Assembly (NCBI GenBank): GCA_938041445.1
Contig: CALISO010000002.1
Location: 1-52,239 of the forward strand
Direction: 5' to 3'
Length of the DNA stretch: 52,239 bases
Origin: an uncultured Saprospiraceae bacterium
GTDB lineage: Bacteria; Bacteroidota; Bacteroidia; Chitinophagales; Saprospiraceae
Shown: one piece after another, positions 25,737-34,968 of the stretch
Layout of the letters: each line of letters starts with the position of its first letter
Position numbering within the stretch: position 1 is the first letter of the stretch
Program-made: the position numbers and the translations under genes
The notes under the pieces: generated by a model
Told to the model about the DNA's origin: nothing
The model's input: the letters and a program-made list of their open reading frames with translations, nothing else
Databases searched by the model: none

Positions 25737-26564
25737 TTATGCACCTATTGATCCTAATTCTACTCCTTCGCTATATGCAACCTTTATGTTGTTTTTACCG
25801 AATGCAAGCTTTACTGCTTTTGTCGCTTCGAAGTATGCAATCTCATAATCTTCGACTAAGCAATATGGTCTGATATCTACGACAATGCTATGTGTGTCAA
25901 ATGTACCGATACCAATCTGAGGAGCAGGTTCAGGTTGTAAGTGCTTACATGTGTCTAATGCGTCCTTAATGATCGAGTGTATTTTATCAAATTCTTCTTC
26001 ATAGGGCATATACACGTTTATACTAAGTCTGATCATACCGTCTTCATCGCTTGAATTAATGATGACATCACTGATTGCTGCGCCATTAGGAATGATAACT
26101 GTTTCATTATCAAGAGTTCTAAGCATCGTATTGATAATCTGTACACCTGTCACGAATCCTTTATGATCGCCTATTGTGATAAAGTCTCCAACCTTATACG
26201 GCTTAAAGATAAGTATCAATATACCTGCGGCTATATGCCCTAAGCTACCTTGCAGAGCCATACCAACGGCAAATCCTACAGCTGCTAGCATCGCGACAAA
26301 CGATGAAGTCTCTACTCCTAAGATTCCTGCTGCCATTAATATCACAGCAATTTTCATCCCAACGGAGATCACAGACAGTAGAAATGGTTTGATTTCTGGG
26401 CTAAGAGTGGTTCTGTCAAAAGATCGTTTGACGATATCTATGAGTTTTCCTACTATCCACAGCCCAATCACCAGGACAATAATTGCCCCAATTAATTTTG
26501 GCGACCAGTTCAGCAATGCTTCGAAAAGACCTTGAAGTTTAGATTGTATTAATTCGATATCCAT
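25737..26564 (-). CDS. Small mechanosensitive channel (MscS family)
   Basis: 275 residues, close to E. coli MscS (286). Three membrane helices: about 17-40 (LIGAIIVLVIGLWIVGKLI), 60-83, and the Gly/Ala-rich pore helix TM3 (FVAMLAAVGFAVGMALQGSL). The beta domain follows with FKPYKVGDFITIGDHKGFV and ETVIIPNGAAISDVIINSS. The cytoplasmic C-terminal alpha/beta part ends ELGSIGA. It opens on membrane tension to release solutes on osmotic downshock. Its first 26 bases overlap the end of mqnA, so it is read from the mqnA transcript. Confidence 0.92.
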   Translation of the reverse strand: MDIELIQSKLQGLFEALLNWSPKLIGAIIVLVIGLWIVGKLIDIVKRSFDRTTLSPEIKPFLLSVISVGMKIAVILMAAGILGVETSSFVAMLAAVGFAVGMALQGSLGHIAAGILILIFKPYKVGDFITIGDHKGFVTGVQIINTMLRTLDNETVIIPNGAAISDVIINSSDEDGMIRLSINVYMPYEEEFDKIHSIIKDALDTCKHLQPEPAPQIGIGTFDTHSIVVDIRPYCLVEDYEIAYFEATKAVKLAFGKNNIKVAYSEGVELGSIGA

Positions 26565-27312
26565 ATTCAGGTAATTTGATTAATTTATTAAACAAATGTA
26601 GCCCTTCTCTTAAAGAATCATCAAATTGAAAAACAATGTTTTTGGTTAAATACTGACGTAAACGATGTTTGGAAAGTGTCACTTCATCGGGTATCCACTT
26701 ATCAGAGTGATTGAGAGCTTCTGCAAATGCATCTTCTAAGATTTTCAAATTACTATCAAGCACAGTTTCTCGGGCAATCCAAACAGCAAATACAAATGCC
26801 AACCCAGTCATCTCTTTCCAGGCCTCTCCTAAGTCATATTTATATTGATATTTAGACTCTAGGTCAAATACTTTGTCTCCAATAGCCAGCAAAGATTCTT
26901 GATCATAAGTGGATTGCTGAGTATGATATAATGGATTAATATTCCAGTGTTTATCACACAATACTTTGACTAATTTGTTGGACGTATTACTATGAGGATC
27001 AAGGTACAGATCCGAAACTTGACTAATTGGCACATTTGATAAGATCGCCACTGTATCTACAGCTCCATTGCAACCTATACAAGTATTCTCTAGTATCCGA
27101 TAATCCTGAGGAAGTGTGTTCAGTCCACCTATCGGAACTAAAGCCACGTCCACTTCAGCATTGAGATACATCTGAGTACATAATGACGGTGGGCCTAGCT
27201 TCAGTTTAAAGTTAATCGTGGATGGAATCAAATTATCTAAGCCATAGATAAACGGTAAGGTATTGTAATACTCTACGCATGCAATATTAAGATATGAATT
27301 TCTATAACTCAT
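26539..27312 (-). CDS. mqnA: Chorismate dehydratase MqnA (futalosine menaquinone pathway)
   Basis: 257 residues from the ATG at 27312, giving MSYRNSYLNIACVEYYNTLPFIYGL; the open frame continues to a TTG at 27339 but the family N-terminus fits the ATG. LGPPSLCTQMYLNAEVDVALVPI and the later GLAFVFAVWIARE are typical of the periplasmic-binding-like fold of MqnA/MqnD. MqnA turns chorismate into 3-enolpyruvyl-benzoate, the first step of the futalosine route to menaquinone. No other mqn gene lies nearby. It shares a transcript with mscS (26-base overlap). Confidence 0.85.
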   Translation of the reverse strand: MSYRNSYLNIACVEYYNTLPFIYGLDNLIPSTINFKLKLGPPSLCTQMYLNAEVDVALVPIGGLNTLPQDYRILENTCIGCNGAVDTVAILSNVPISQVSDLYLDPHSNTSNKLVKVLCDKHWNINPLYHTQQSTYDQESLLAIGDKVFDLESKYQYKYDLGEAWKEMTGLAFVFAVWIARETVLDSNLKILEDAFAEALNHSDKWIPDEVTLSKHRLRQYLTKNIVFQFDDSLREGLHLFNKLIKLPEYGYRINTI

Positions 27313-27640
27313 CTGTAAAACCCCTTTAGAGTATAACAAGGTAGTGTGTATTAGGTTTCTTATAATGGTAAATACCCAAATTGTATTTAATTAAAGAATT
27401 TCATCAATGAGTCAAGCAGCAAATTGGGTGTAATCAGAGTATATTGTGTAGCTGCAAATGTCAAGGGTTTTCATTTTTAAATAGAATGTATCAGACGACT
27501 GGCTATTCAAAACATATTGGTCGTATCGTGTATCATTTTATCTACTTATTCGTTTAAAAATACGTGGAGCAATATCTAAATCCCGTTAACTTTGCATCAC
27601 AATTAATTACGCCAAACACCAAGAACATATCTGTAACTAC
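27313..27640. other. Intergenic region between divergent mqnA and the SprB-repeat gene
   Basis: These 328 AT-rich bases hold no open frame of note. They contain an imperfect inverted repeat (27374-27383 with 27420-27429, nine of ten pairs) on the mqnA side and a likely -7 box at 27587-27594 for the large gene. No RNA gene is recognised. Confidence 0.5.
27587..27594 (+). promoter_or_regulatory. Putative -7 box of the SprB-repeat gene
   Basis: TAACTTTG matches TAnnTTTG exactly, 46 bases before the ATG at 27641. No clear TTG is found at the proper -33 distance. Confidence 0.45.
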
Positions 27641-30600
27641 ATGCGATATATTTTTACTATATGTATTCTATTGATATTTAAAGGTATATCTATTTCTCAG
27701 TTCATTAACCCTGAATGTGTGGGGTTTGAGAATGTACCTGAATTCTCTATAGGTGATCAATGTTTAAATGAAGGTTCTTCAAATTTTTGTGTTAATGTTA
27801 CGGTTAACGACTTTGTCAATGTGGCATCATTTCAATATATTTTGTCTTGGAACCCCAATATATTAGGATTAGCATCCATTACTGAGTTAGGAGCCTTGGG
27901 CGAACCAATCATTATCAATGATACACAGAATGGTGATGGCTTAGCATTCATTATTTGGTCTCAGTTCAATACCACGATTAGTCAACCAGATGGTGCAGCT
28001 ATTTTGGAGATTTGTTTTGATGCTGAAGGTGAATGTGGCGATGTGACGGACATTCAGATGATAGGTGGATTTAATATTGGTGAACCTCAGATACAATATG
28101 CTAGTGATCCTAACATTCCTAATGATCCAGGATGTTTATTTAATTATCCTACTCACAGCCTCGGTGTTTTTGAGGTTAAATGTCCAGACTTATATGCGCA
28201 AGTTGATCAGTGTCATACGTTGGGTAATTCTGGTTCCATAACAATTACTCCAGTTCAAGGGACTGGTCCATATACATATTCGGTTAATCCAGGAGCAATG
28301 AGTGGAAATATTGCTATAGGCGATCAAGCTGTCATTGGAGGATTATCTCCAGATACGTATACTATCATAGTAATGGATAATATAGGAGATACCTATATGA
28401 CTACAGTAGATATTGAAAATAAAGATCCATTGACAATTGATCTAGTGAGTAGCTCAGCTCCATTTTGTGCTAACTCTACAAATGGAAATCTTGAAGTTGT
28501 AGGGCAAGGAGGAGAAACTTTTGGGATCTTTGGTTACGAATACGAGTGGTCAAATGGCCAATTTACTAATGAGATTACAACACTCACGTCAGGAATATAT
28601 ACAGTGACAGTCTCCGACCTTAATGGTTGCTCGACAACCGATGCGTATGATTTGACTGTATCGCCAATTATTGTGGATGCAATGGTTATTGCTAATGATG
28701 CTTGTGGGTCTGGGGTAGGTGGCTTTTCATTTGATATAACCGGTGGAACGCCATTTAGCGATGGTACATATGATGTAGTGATCTTTAACGTCCCTTTTAT
28801 TGGTAGTTCAAATGGTGAGATTATAGGAGGGTTAATGGGAGATGATTATACGATTGATGTAGAAGACAGTCGCGGATGCTCTGTTGAATTTCTCATTAAC
28901 GTACCAGGAGAAGAATTTGAATATACAGCTACTGTAGCACCCTTAGAAGATATCTCATGTTTTGGCGAATGTGATGGGTCTTTTACTCTCACGATGAATG
29001 AGGCTGGGTCATTTACATTTAATGATGTAACCAATCCTGTTATGGGGCTTACAGCAAATGTTACGACGACAGCTAATTCTATCACAGCAAGTGACCTTTG
29101 TGGAGGTATATGGCTTGTAAGTGCAACAGAAGATGATACAGGGTGTCCTTTTGATACTACCATAGTGATCAATGAACCAGGAGAATTAGAGATAGAAGTT
29201 GGGCAGGTCATAGATAATACATTATGTGTAGGATCTAATGGTCGGATAATATTACTCACTAGTGGAGGAAGTGGAGGAAATGAATTCACATGGGTTCCCG
29301 ATGTCAATAATACGAATACACTAGATCCTGCTGATCCAGGAATCTACAATGTTACAGTAACTGATGTTGAAGAGTGTACAGCAACTATTACTGTCGAGGT
29401 AATGCAAGCCGTCAGTACTGGTGAAGCAGAGATTAATGTGATAGCCGGTATCGGATGTAATGGCAGCACTCAAGGAGAATTAGAAGCAACAATTCTAGGC
29501 GATGATATTGCAGACTATACAATCGTATGGAATGATCTTGCGACAAATACTCTATATGATATTGGACTGACAACTCAAGTAGACGCAGGCGAATATGAGC
29601 TTGTATTAACCAACGATATCTCTGGATGCGAATCAAGAGATACTGTAGAGTTAGTATCTGGTAACGATATCACCTTTGAGGTGACCGGTACAGATCTCTT
29701 GTGCTTTGAAGGAGATGATGGAATAGTTGAGGTATTTAATATCAATGGTGGTAATGGTGTCTATGAAGTAGAGTGGGTTGGCTATGAGACTAATGATCTC
29801 ATCTTGACGACAGCTAATGCTGGATTAGTTGAATTCACCGTCAGAGACGAATTGGGATGTAGTTTGGATAGTAATATTATACTCAATCAGCCTATGCGTC
29901 GGATTCCAGATATTATCAATAATATTGCTCCTACTTGCTTTGGTAGTTCTGACGGTAGCATCACTGTGAATAATACTGGAGGTACGGCACCGAATGGGTA
30001 CACTTTTGATTGGCCAGGTACAATGTTTGACCAAAGTAATGTATTTGAAAGTACTGCTAGTGGGTTGGCAGCTGGTATGATTGAATTAATCATATCTGAT
30101 GATAACAATTGTATGGATACGTTGATGCTTGATATTTCTGGGCCAGACTCACTTGGGTTTGATCAAGGGGCAAGTGTTATCCTTCCGCCTGAATGTGTTG
30201 GAGCATGTGATGGTTTTGTTGACCTAGTAGTCCAAGGGGGAACACCTGATCCAGGATTAGTGCCTTACGATATTATGTGGGAAGATGGCAATCAAAGTTT
30301 GCAAAGATCTGACCTTTGCCCCCAATTATATACTGTTACAATATCAGATGATCTCGGTTGTACCCAAGAAATTCAATTTGATTTTGATCTTCCTGGTGAT
30401 ACATTGACCTTAGCTGTTGATGATTTCTTGACTACGTCAGTAGGATGTAATGGTGATGAAGGAGCAACTGTTGTTGTTTTTGCAGAAGGTGGCGCAGGTT
30501 CTTCAGACAATTTTACATACACTTGGACTGATGTGGTCTCTTTAACCACATTTGCTGATAATCTTCAAGAAGGTGATTATACCGTTGTTGTTACAGATTC

Positions 30601-31435
30601 TCTAGGTTGTACAGCATCTACAATGCACACAGTGATATCAGCTCCTGAATTAATTGTCAATTTGTTTGATCCGCCTACTGTACAATGTGCAGGTGATAGT
30701 ATCTGCTTTGTGCCGGGTATAGCAAGTGGAGGAAGTGGTCCTCCATATTTCTACCAGATTCAAAATCAACCACCTGTCCTGCCAATAGATTCTTGCATAG
30801 TTTTATTTGCCGGAATCTATGATATGACAGTAAGGGATTTAGATGGTTGTTCGTTTGATACAATCATTGAGGTGATTGAGCCATCAATCACTAGTGTAGA
30901 TATTGGAGGAGATATGACAGTTGAACTTGGTGACTCTGATGCTATAATTGACGCTGACTATTTCAGTGATTTTCAAATTGATTCAATCGTATGGACGGCC
31001 ATAGATACCATAATGTGTCTTGATATTGAATGCACAGAAGTCAATATAGGATTTACACAAGACCAGGTCATATCAGTCATGGCTACTGATATCAACGGAT
31101 GTACTGCAATAGATCAGATCCAGATTACAGTAGATGAAGTAAGGAATGTATTCTTACCAACGGTCTTTATGCCAGATGCTGAGACAGAAAGAATATTTAT
31201 GGTACACCTTGGTCAAGGAGCCGAAGTTATCAATTCTCTTTCAGTGTATGATCGATGGGGTAATGAGATGTACCATATAGAAGATGTAGATTCCAATGAT
31301 ACAGGGCAATTTGGATGGACCGGTAGATTTGGAACTAATGATGCTGTAGAAGGTGTGTACGTATACATCGTTGAAGTCACATTCAGTGACGGGGAGACCA
31401 GAAGGTTTGCAAGAGATCTTACGTTACTTCGGTAA
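27641..31435 (+). CDS. Large SprB-repeat surface protein with T9SS type B C-terminal domain
   Basis: 1264 residues. Signal peptide (ends GISISQ). Residues about 22-170 resemble a cohesin-like sandwich (CVNVTVNDFVNVASFQYILS, AILEICFDAEGECG). From about 180 to 1090 run SprB-type repeats of about 80-90 residues, each with a start like CxGxxDGSI, a GGTxPYxYxW core and a GxYxVxVxDxxGC end (e.g. LTSGIYTVTVSDLNGCSTT, LQEGDYTVVVTDSLGCTAS). The last about 95 residues form a gliding-associated CTD (VYDRWGNEMYHI, FGWTGRF, AVEGVYVYIVEV), although the usual TPNGDGxND opening is degenerate (PTVFMPDAETERI). SprB itself is a mobile gliding adhesin; this smaller relative is probably a T9SS-exported adhesin. 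No PorP/SprF partner lies beside it. Confidence 0.92.
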   Translation: MRYIFTICILLIFKGISISQFINPECVGFENVPEFSIGDQCLNEGSSNFCVNVTVNDFVNVASFQYILSWNPNILGLASITELGALGEPIIINDTQNGDGLAFIIWSQFNTTISQPDGAAILEICFDAEGECGDVTDIQMIGGFNIGEPQIQYASDPNIPNDPGCLFNYPTHSLGVFEVKCPDLYAQVDQCHTLGNSGSITITPVQGTGPYTYSVNPGAMSGNIAIGDQAVIGGLSPDTYTIIVMDNIGDTYMTTVDIENKDPLTIDLVSSSAPFCANSTNGNLEVVGQGGETFGIFGYEYEWSNGQFTNEITTLTSGIYTVTVSDLNGCSTTDAYDLTVSPIIVDAMVIANDACGSGVGGFSFDITGGTPFSDGTYDVVIFNVPFIGSSNGEIIGGLMGDDYTIDVEDSRGCSVEFLINVPGEEFEYTATVAPLEDISCFGECDGSFTLTMNEAGSFTFNDVTNPVMGLTANVTTTANSITASDLCGGIWLVSATEDDTGCPFDTTIVINEPGELEIEVGQVIDNTLCVGSNGRIILLTSGGSGGNEFTWVPDVNNTNTLDPADPGIYNVTVTDVEECTATITVEVMQAVSTGEAEINVIAGIGCNGSTQGELEATILGDDIADYTIVWNDLATNTLYDIGLTTQVDAGEYELVLTNDISGCESRDTVELVSGNDITFEVTGTDLLCFEGDDGIVEVFNINGGNGVYEVEWVGYETNDLILTTANAGLVEFTVRDELGCSLDSNIILNQPMRRIPDIINNIAPTCFGSSDGSITVNNTGGTAPNGYTFDWPGTMFDQSNVFESTASGLAAGMIELIISDDNNCMDTLMLDISGPDSLGFDQGASVILPPECVGACDGFVDLVVQGGTPDPGLVPYDIMWEDGNQSLQRSDLCPQLYTVTISDDLGCTQEIQFDFDLPGDTLTLAVDDFLTTSVGCNGDEGATVVVFAEGGAGSSDNFTYTWTDVVSLTTFADNLQEGDYTVVVTDSLGCTASTMHTVISAPELIVNLFDPPTVQCAGDSICFVPGIASGGSGPPYFYQIQNQPPVLPIDSCIVLFAGIYDMTVRDLDGCSFDTIIEVIEPSITSVDIGGDMTVELGDSDAIIDADYFSDFQIDSIVWTAIDTIMCLDIECTEVNIGFTQDQVISVMATDINGCTAIDQIQITVDEVRNVFLPTVFMPDAETERIFMVHLGQGAEVINSLSVYDRWGNEMYHIEDVDSNDTGQFGWTGRFGTNDAVEGVYVYIVEVTFSDGETRRFARDLTLLR

Positions 31436-31458
31436 CTTCTTCTTTAAAGAATATTTGA

Positions 31459-32406
31459 TTATTTACCTTGATCTTCGGTATTCATATCCGTAGATTCTTC
31501 TTTTTTGTCTTTAACGTATCCATCTAGATATAACATTAAAGGAGCATCTTGATAGTTTGTTATGACTTCTATCTCAGGAGTTTGTTTTCCTTCTTTTGTT
31601 CTGCTATTGTAAGTTACACCGATAAAACCTTCATCTCCAGGCTCTATCGTTAAGAACGGAAAGCTCGGCATTGTACAACCACAAGAAGCCTTAGCATTGA
31701 GTATTTCTATTGGTCTTTCTCCTGTATTTACAAATCTAAATTTGTGATTGATAATGTCTCCTTCTACGATTGTATCAAAAGCAAATTTTACTTTGTCAAA
31801 TGTAATTTCAGCCTTACCTGTGGCTGCCGGTTTTTTTACTACTGGCGCAACTTTAGGTTCTTCTTTGACTGCTATTGGAGCACTTACTGCTGGCTCTGTT
31901 TTTTTCGGTGCTGGAGTTGAGACGACTTTTTCTTTGGTTGCTACCATAGATTCACTAGCTGCTGTTGATTTGACTTTAGTAGTATTAGTCTTTGTAGTCT
32001 TGTTCGTAGTAGTTTTTGTTACAGCTTTCTTAGTTGGTGTAGTGGTCTTTGCAGGAGATACAGCCACTTTAGCTGGTTGAGGTTTCGGCAAGATTAAACC
32101 TGGGTTAGCTTGCATTGCAAGTTGTCGTCTTCTTTCAAGCTCTGCCATTCTGAATTTTTCATTCTCCAATTTATCTTTATCACTCATTTGAGGTGCCTCT
32201 TTTTTAGGCTCACTAGGAGCTTCTACAACCTCTTCTACTTCAACAGGTGCTGCCTCAATAGAATCTGTAGTTACTGCAATATCTGCAACAGCTTCTGTTA
32301 CTACCTCTGTAGTCTCGTAGCTAGCTGACTTTGTATCACCACCACAACTGAATAAGCAAATTGATAATATACAGCCTAAATAAGTATAGATTTTGTTAGA
32401 TATCAT
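31459..32406 (-). CDS. DUF1573 lipoprotein with long Lys/Thr/Pro-rich linker
   Basis: 315 residues from the ATG at 32406 (a TTG five codons upstream is less likely). The lipobox is LFSCGG. An acidic segment (EAVADIAVTTDSIEAAPVEV) is followed by a basic Lys/Thr/Ala/Pro-rich stretch of about 110 residues (KTTTNKTTKTNTTK and similar). The DUF1573 immunoglobulin-like domain covers about 205-305: ITFDKVKFAFDTIVEGDIIN, FVNTGERPIEILNAKASCGC and FIGVTYNSRTKEGKQ. The function of DUF1573 is unknown; the linker looks like a TonB-type periplasm- or wall-spanning arm. It is convergent with the SprB-repeat gene with only 23 bases between. Confidence 0.87.
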   Translation of the reverse strand: MISNKIYTYLGCILSICLFSCGGDTKSASYETTEVVTEAVADIAVTTDSIEAAPVEVEEVVEAPSEPKKEAPQMSDKDKLENEKFRMAELERRRQLAMQANPGLILPKPQPAKVAVSPAKTTTPTKKAVTKTTTNKTTKTNTTKVKSTAASESMVATKEKVVSTPAPKKTEPAVSAPIAVKEEPKVAPVVKKPAATGKAEITFDKVKFAFDTIVEGDIINHKFRFVNTGERPIEILNAKASCGCTMPSFPFLTIEPGDEGFIGVTYNSRTKEGKQTPEIEVITNYQDAPLMLYLDGYVKDKKEESTDMNTEDQGK

Positions 32407-32662
32407 GGGGATATGATTCAATGGTTATATCCAAAACTAAGGGTTTTTTTTAGAGTTGGGTTAATCCTTGACAAAAATAGAGGATGAAATTCTGGTTTTT
32501 GAGCTAATTACCTTAGCTTATTGATGTTATCCATTGGAATTTTCAAACATAAGAGAGAGAGATGATCAGGGATAGCCAATGATTATATGTGTCTAAAAAG
32601 ACAACTTCTCGAAAGAAACGATAGATATTATCTGATATGATTACCAGATAGAGGATATCAAA

Positions 32663-33868
32663 CTATCGCATTAAAGAGAAACTTCCAACTGAGAAATGCT
32701 CTGATGATTGGCAAGTGTAACTGATTTTATAGACATACATTCCCACCATTGCAGGACTACCATTAAACTCTCCATTCCAACCTTGGTCTTTGTTGGAAGT
32801 GAAAAATATACTTTCTCCCCATCTATCAAATATCTCAAACGATTGCATCTCTTCAATGATGAATTTACTTGCGATTTCATATTCATCATTGATGCTGTCA
32901 CCATTAGGAGTGAACACATTTGGCATCAGTAGATCTTCGCACTCGATCTCAGATTCTTCAATAATATTTATCGTCAGTTGATCAATTGTCGTACACCCAT
33001 TATGAGTAAGTTCTCTGGTGTAAAGTGTTGATTCTGTTGGAGTTATTAAAGGCGAGATTTCATCCGGCACACTCAATCCATCTGTTGGATTCCAAGTAGC
33101 AAAACTTCCACATGTTGGGCCGCTAAGCACTTGTATTGATGATCCCAATATGATTGTTGTATCATTATTAAGGATTTGATCTGGTTGTAAGGATAGTGCC
33201 GTCAGATCTGGACTTGAGAGGGCAGTTGTGGTATAATAGAAGTTGTCAATCAACCCTTGGAATACATTGTCTGTACCTATATCTACGCAAGGAGAATAAC
33301 CAAAGAATGTCTTTGAATCAGGTGCCACGGGAAAAGGAATGATGTTGTCAAAAGATTCCACAAACTCGTTATCGACGTAAAATGAATAAATACTATTAGA
33401 CTTAGATATAGCAACTTCATGCCAGCATCTATCAGGAATAAGATCACCTCTAGCTGTCCAAGAATCTCCAAGAATTCTTCCTACGAGTACCTCAACTTGT
33501 TGTTCTTGAGGAATGTATTGGATAGATATCATTGAATCACGACTACAATCTTTCATCACTGAGAATAACGCCTGTACGTTTGTCTCATTTTGAGGCAGAA
33601 ATGAGAATCTGATAGTGTATTCATCAGCTACTGCAAGATTTCTGAAGGCAGAGTCCATTTCATAGTAAATGTTATTGCCATCCATCGATAATGCATCTGC
33701 TTCCACACCACATCCACATACTTCTGTAGAATTAGGCGATATTGGAGCTAGTAGACCATTATAGTCTTGCAACACACAACCATTGAAATTGTAATTGAGG
33801 TCCTGACCTACAAGTGTAACACCTGTTATAGCGGAAACAAAGACACAGAGTAATAGATTAATTCGCAT
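32663..33868 (-). CDS. LamG-like domain protein with T9SS type B C-terminal domain
   Basis: 401 residues. Signal peptide (to about 21, AITGVTLVGQ). The segment about 25-225 has the concanavalin/LamG sandwich pattern (YTIRFSFLPQNETNVQALFS, RCWHEVAISKSNSIYSFYVD, FQGLIDNFYYTTTALS), then a short Ig-like bridge. The CTD of about 90 residues follows: LLMPNVFTPNGDSINDEYEI, FEIFDRWGESIFF, GWNGEFNGSPAMVGMYVYKI. A T9SS-exported surface protein that binds glycans or matrix is likely. The stop of the antiporter gene upstream overlaps its start by 11 bases, so they share a transcript. Confidence 0.9.
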   Translation of the reverse strand: MRINLLLCVFVSAITGVTLVGQDLNYNFNGCVLQDYNGLLAPISPNSTEVCGCGVEADALSMDGNNIYYEMDSAFRNLAVADEYTIRFSFLPQNETNVQALFSVMKDCSRDSMISIQYIPQEQQVEVLVGRILGDSWTARGDLIPDRCWHEVAISKSNSIYSFYVDNEFVESFDNIIPFPVAPDSKTFFGYSPCVDIGTDNVFQGLIDNFYYTTTALSSPDLTALSLQPDQILNNDTTIILGSSIQVLSGPTCGSFATWNPTDGLSVPDEISPLITPTESTLYTRELTHNGCTTIDQLTINIIEESEIECEDLLMPNVFTPNGDSINDEYEIASKFIIEEMQSFEIFDRWGESIFFTSNKDQGWNGEFNGSPAMVGMYVYKISYTCQSSEHFSVGSFSLMR

Positions 33869-34790
33869 TATTGCTGACCAATTGAACTAGATAAAATGCA
33901 TAAAAGAGTAGGAGTGTAGCACCTTCCATACGGCTGATTCGGTTTGATATCGTAATCACAGTAAACAAAATGCTAACTACAATCATAAACGGAATACCAA
34001 AGGTGACTATTTCATTAGTTATGGTAAGATCGCCAAAGAATCTTGGAATACTCATCACTGCGTATGTATTAAAAATATTCGAACCAAGCACATTACCTAC
34101 TGCAATTGCATGTTTACCCTTCCTAACCGCCGCAATACAAACTACCACCTCAGGTAATGACGTACCTAAGGCTACCACTGTCAATGCAATAAGATCAGGG
34201 CTAATATTCATAATTGTACTGACATTTTCGATTGCAACTATTGTATAGTTTGCTCCAGCAAACACACCTATTGCACTAAGAATAACCCAGATAAAATCCA
34301 TCATATTGGTCTTAGGTCTATCCTCAATATCGCTGTCTGTCCCTTGGGTACTATGAATCAAAAAGAGTACTAATGCAGCAAGGCAAATTATAGCCTCAAT
34401 GACAGTGAATTTCAAATCATAACAGAAAAAGTATAGTAAAAATGCTGACATTAAAAGGAGGGGAATATCCGCATCCATTACATTAAAATCTAGTTTGATT
34501 TCTTTTCCGACTACGATAGTTAAACCTAATACAAGTAGGACATTGGTGATATTACTACCTACTACATTACCTACGACAATCTCGGAGCTACCAGCAAGTA
34601 CACTTGCTATAGAGGTTGCCAATTCTGGCAAGGATGTACCAAATGCTACGATGGTCACACCAATGATAAATGGCGATATTCCAAAGGAAAGTCCAAGTCT
34701 TTCAGCTGACTCTACAAACTTGTCAGATGCGTATAACAGTACCGCTAAACTAACGGCAAATATCCCGATATAGGGTATGATTGGTGACAA
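33858..34790 (-). CDS. Calcium/sodium antiporter (CaCA family, YrbG-like)
   Basis: 310 residues and about ten membrane helices. The two inverted alpha repeats that form the ion site are plain: GTSLPELATSIASVLAGSSE with VVGNVVGSNITN in the first half, and GTSLPEVVVCIAAVRKGKHA with AVGNVLGSNIFN in the second. It exchanges Ca2+ for Na+ or H+ at the inner membrane. The start is TTG at 34790; no ATG or GTG is available before the upstream in-frame stop, and the first helix begins within ten residues. A -7 box lies about 90 bases upstream. It overlaps the LamG gene by 11 bases. Confidence 0.92.
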   Translation of the reverse strand: MSPIIPYIGIFAVSLAVLLYASDKFVESAERLGLSFGISPFIIGVTIVAFGTSLPELATSIASVLAGSSEIVVGNVVGSNITNVLLVLGLTIVVGKEIKLDFNVMDADIPLLLMSAFLLYFFCYDLKFTVIEAIICLAALVLFLIHSTQGTDSDIEDRPKTNMMDFIWVILSAIGVFAGANYTIVAIENVSTIMNISPDLIALTVVALGTSLPEVVVCIAAVRKGKHAIAVGNVLGSNIFNTYAVMSIPRFFGDLTITNEIVTFGIPFMIVVSILFTVITISNRISRMEGATLLLFYAFYLVQLVSNNAN

Positions 34791-34880
34791 ATGAGATTAA
34801 GTTCTAGGTTTACAGTTCTTGAAGGAATTACTTAAATGTTTTATCGTCTAAGCAACACCTTACTTCTAAATTGTTCGCTG

Positions 34881-34888
34881 CAAATATA
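34881..34888 (-). promoter_or_regulatory. Putative -7 box of the antiporter/LamG operon
   Basis: Minus-strand TATATTTG, a perfect TAnnTTTG, about 91 bases before the TTG start. A TTG is found 15 bases further upstream, short of ideal spacing. Confidence 0.4.
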
Positions 34889-34968
34889 CGATAACAAAAA
34901 GACCAATGTATCTTCGAGCTACATTAGTAAATGAATTGTCTATACCATAAATCTATAGGCACTTAATT

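Noticed and set aside
28846-29307. 153-codon minus-strand frame inside the SprB-repeat gene
   Set aside because: It reads the complement of repetitive Thr/Gly/Val codons; the plus-strand protein is clearly the real one.
31436-31458. TTCTTTAAAGAA palindrome between the SprB-repeat and DUF1573 genes as a terminator
   Set aside because: The stem is only six A/T-rich pairs without a loop or T-run; too weak to call.
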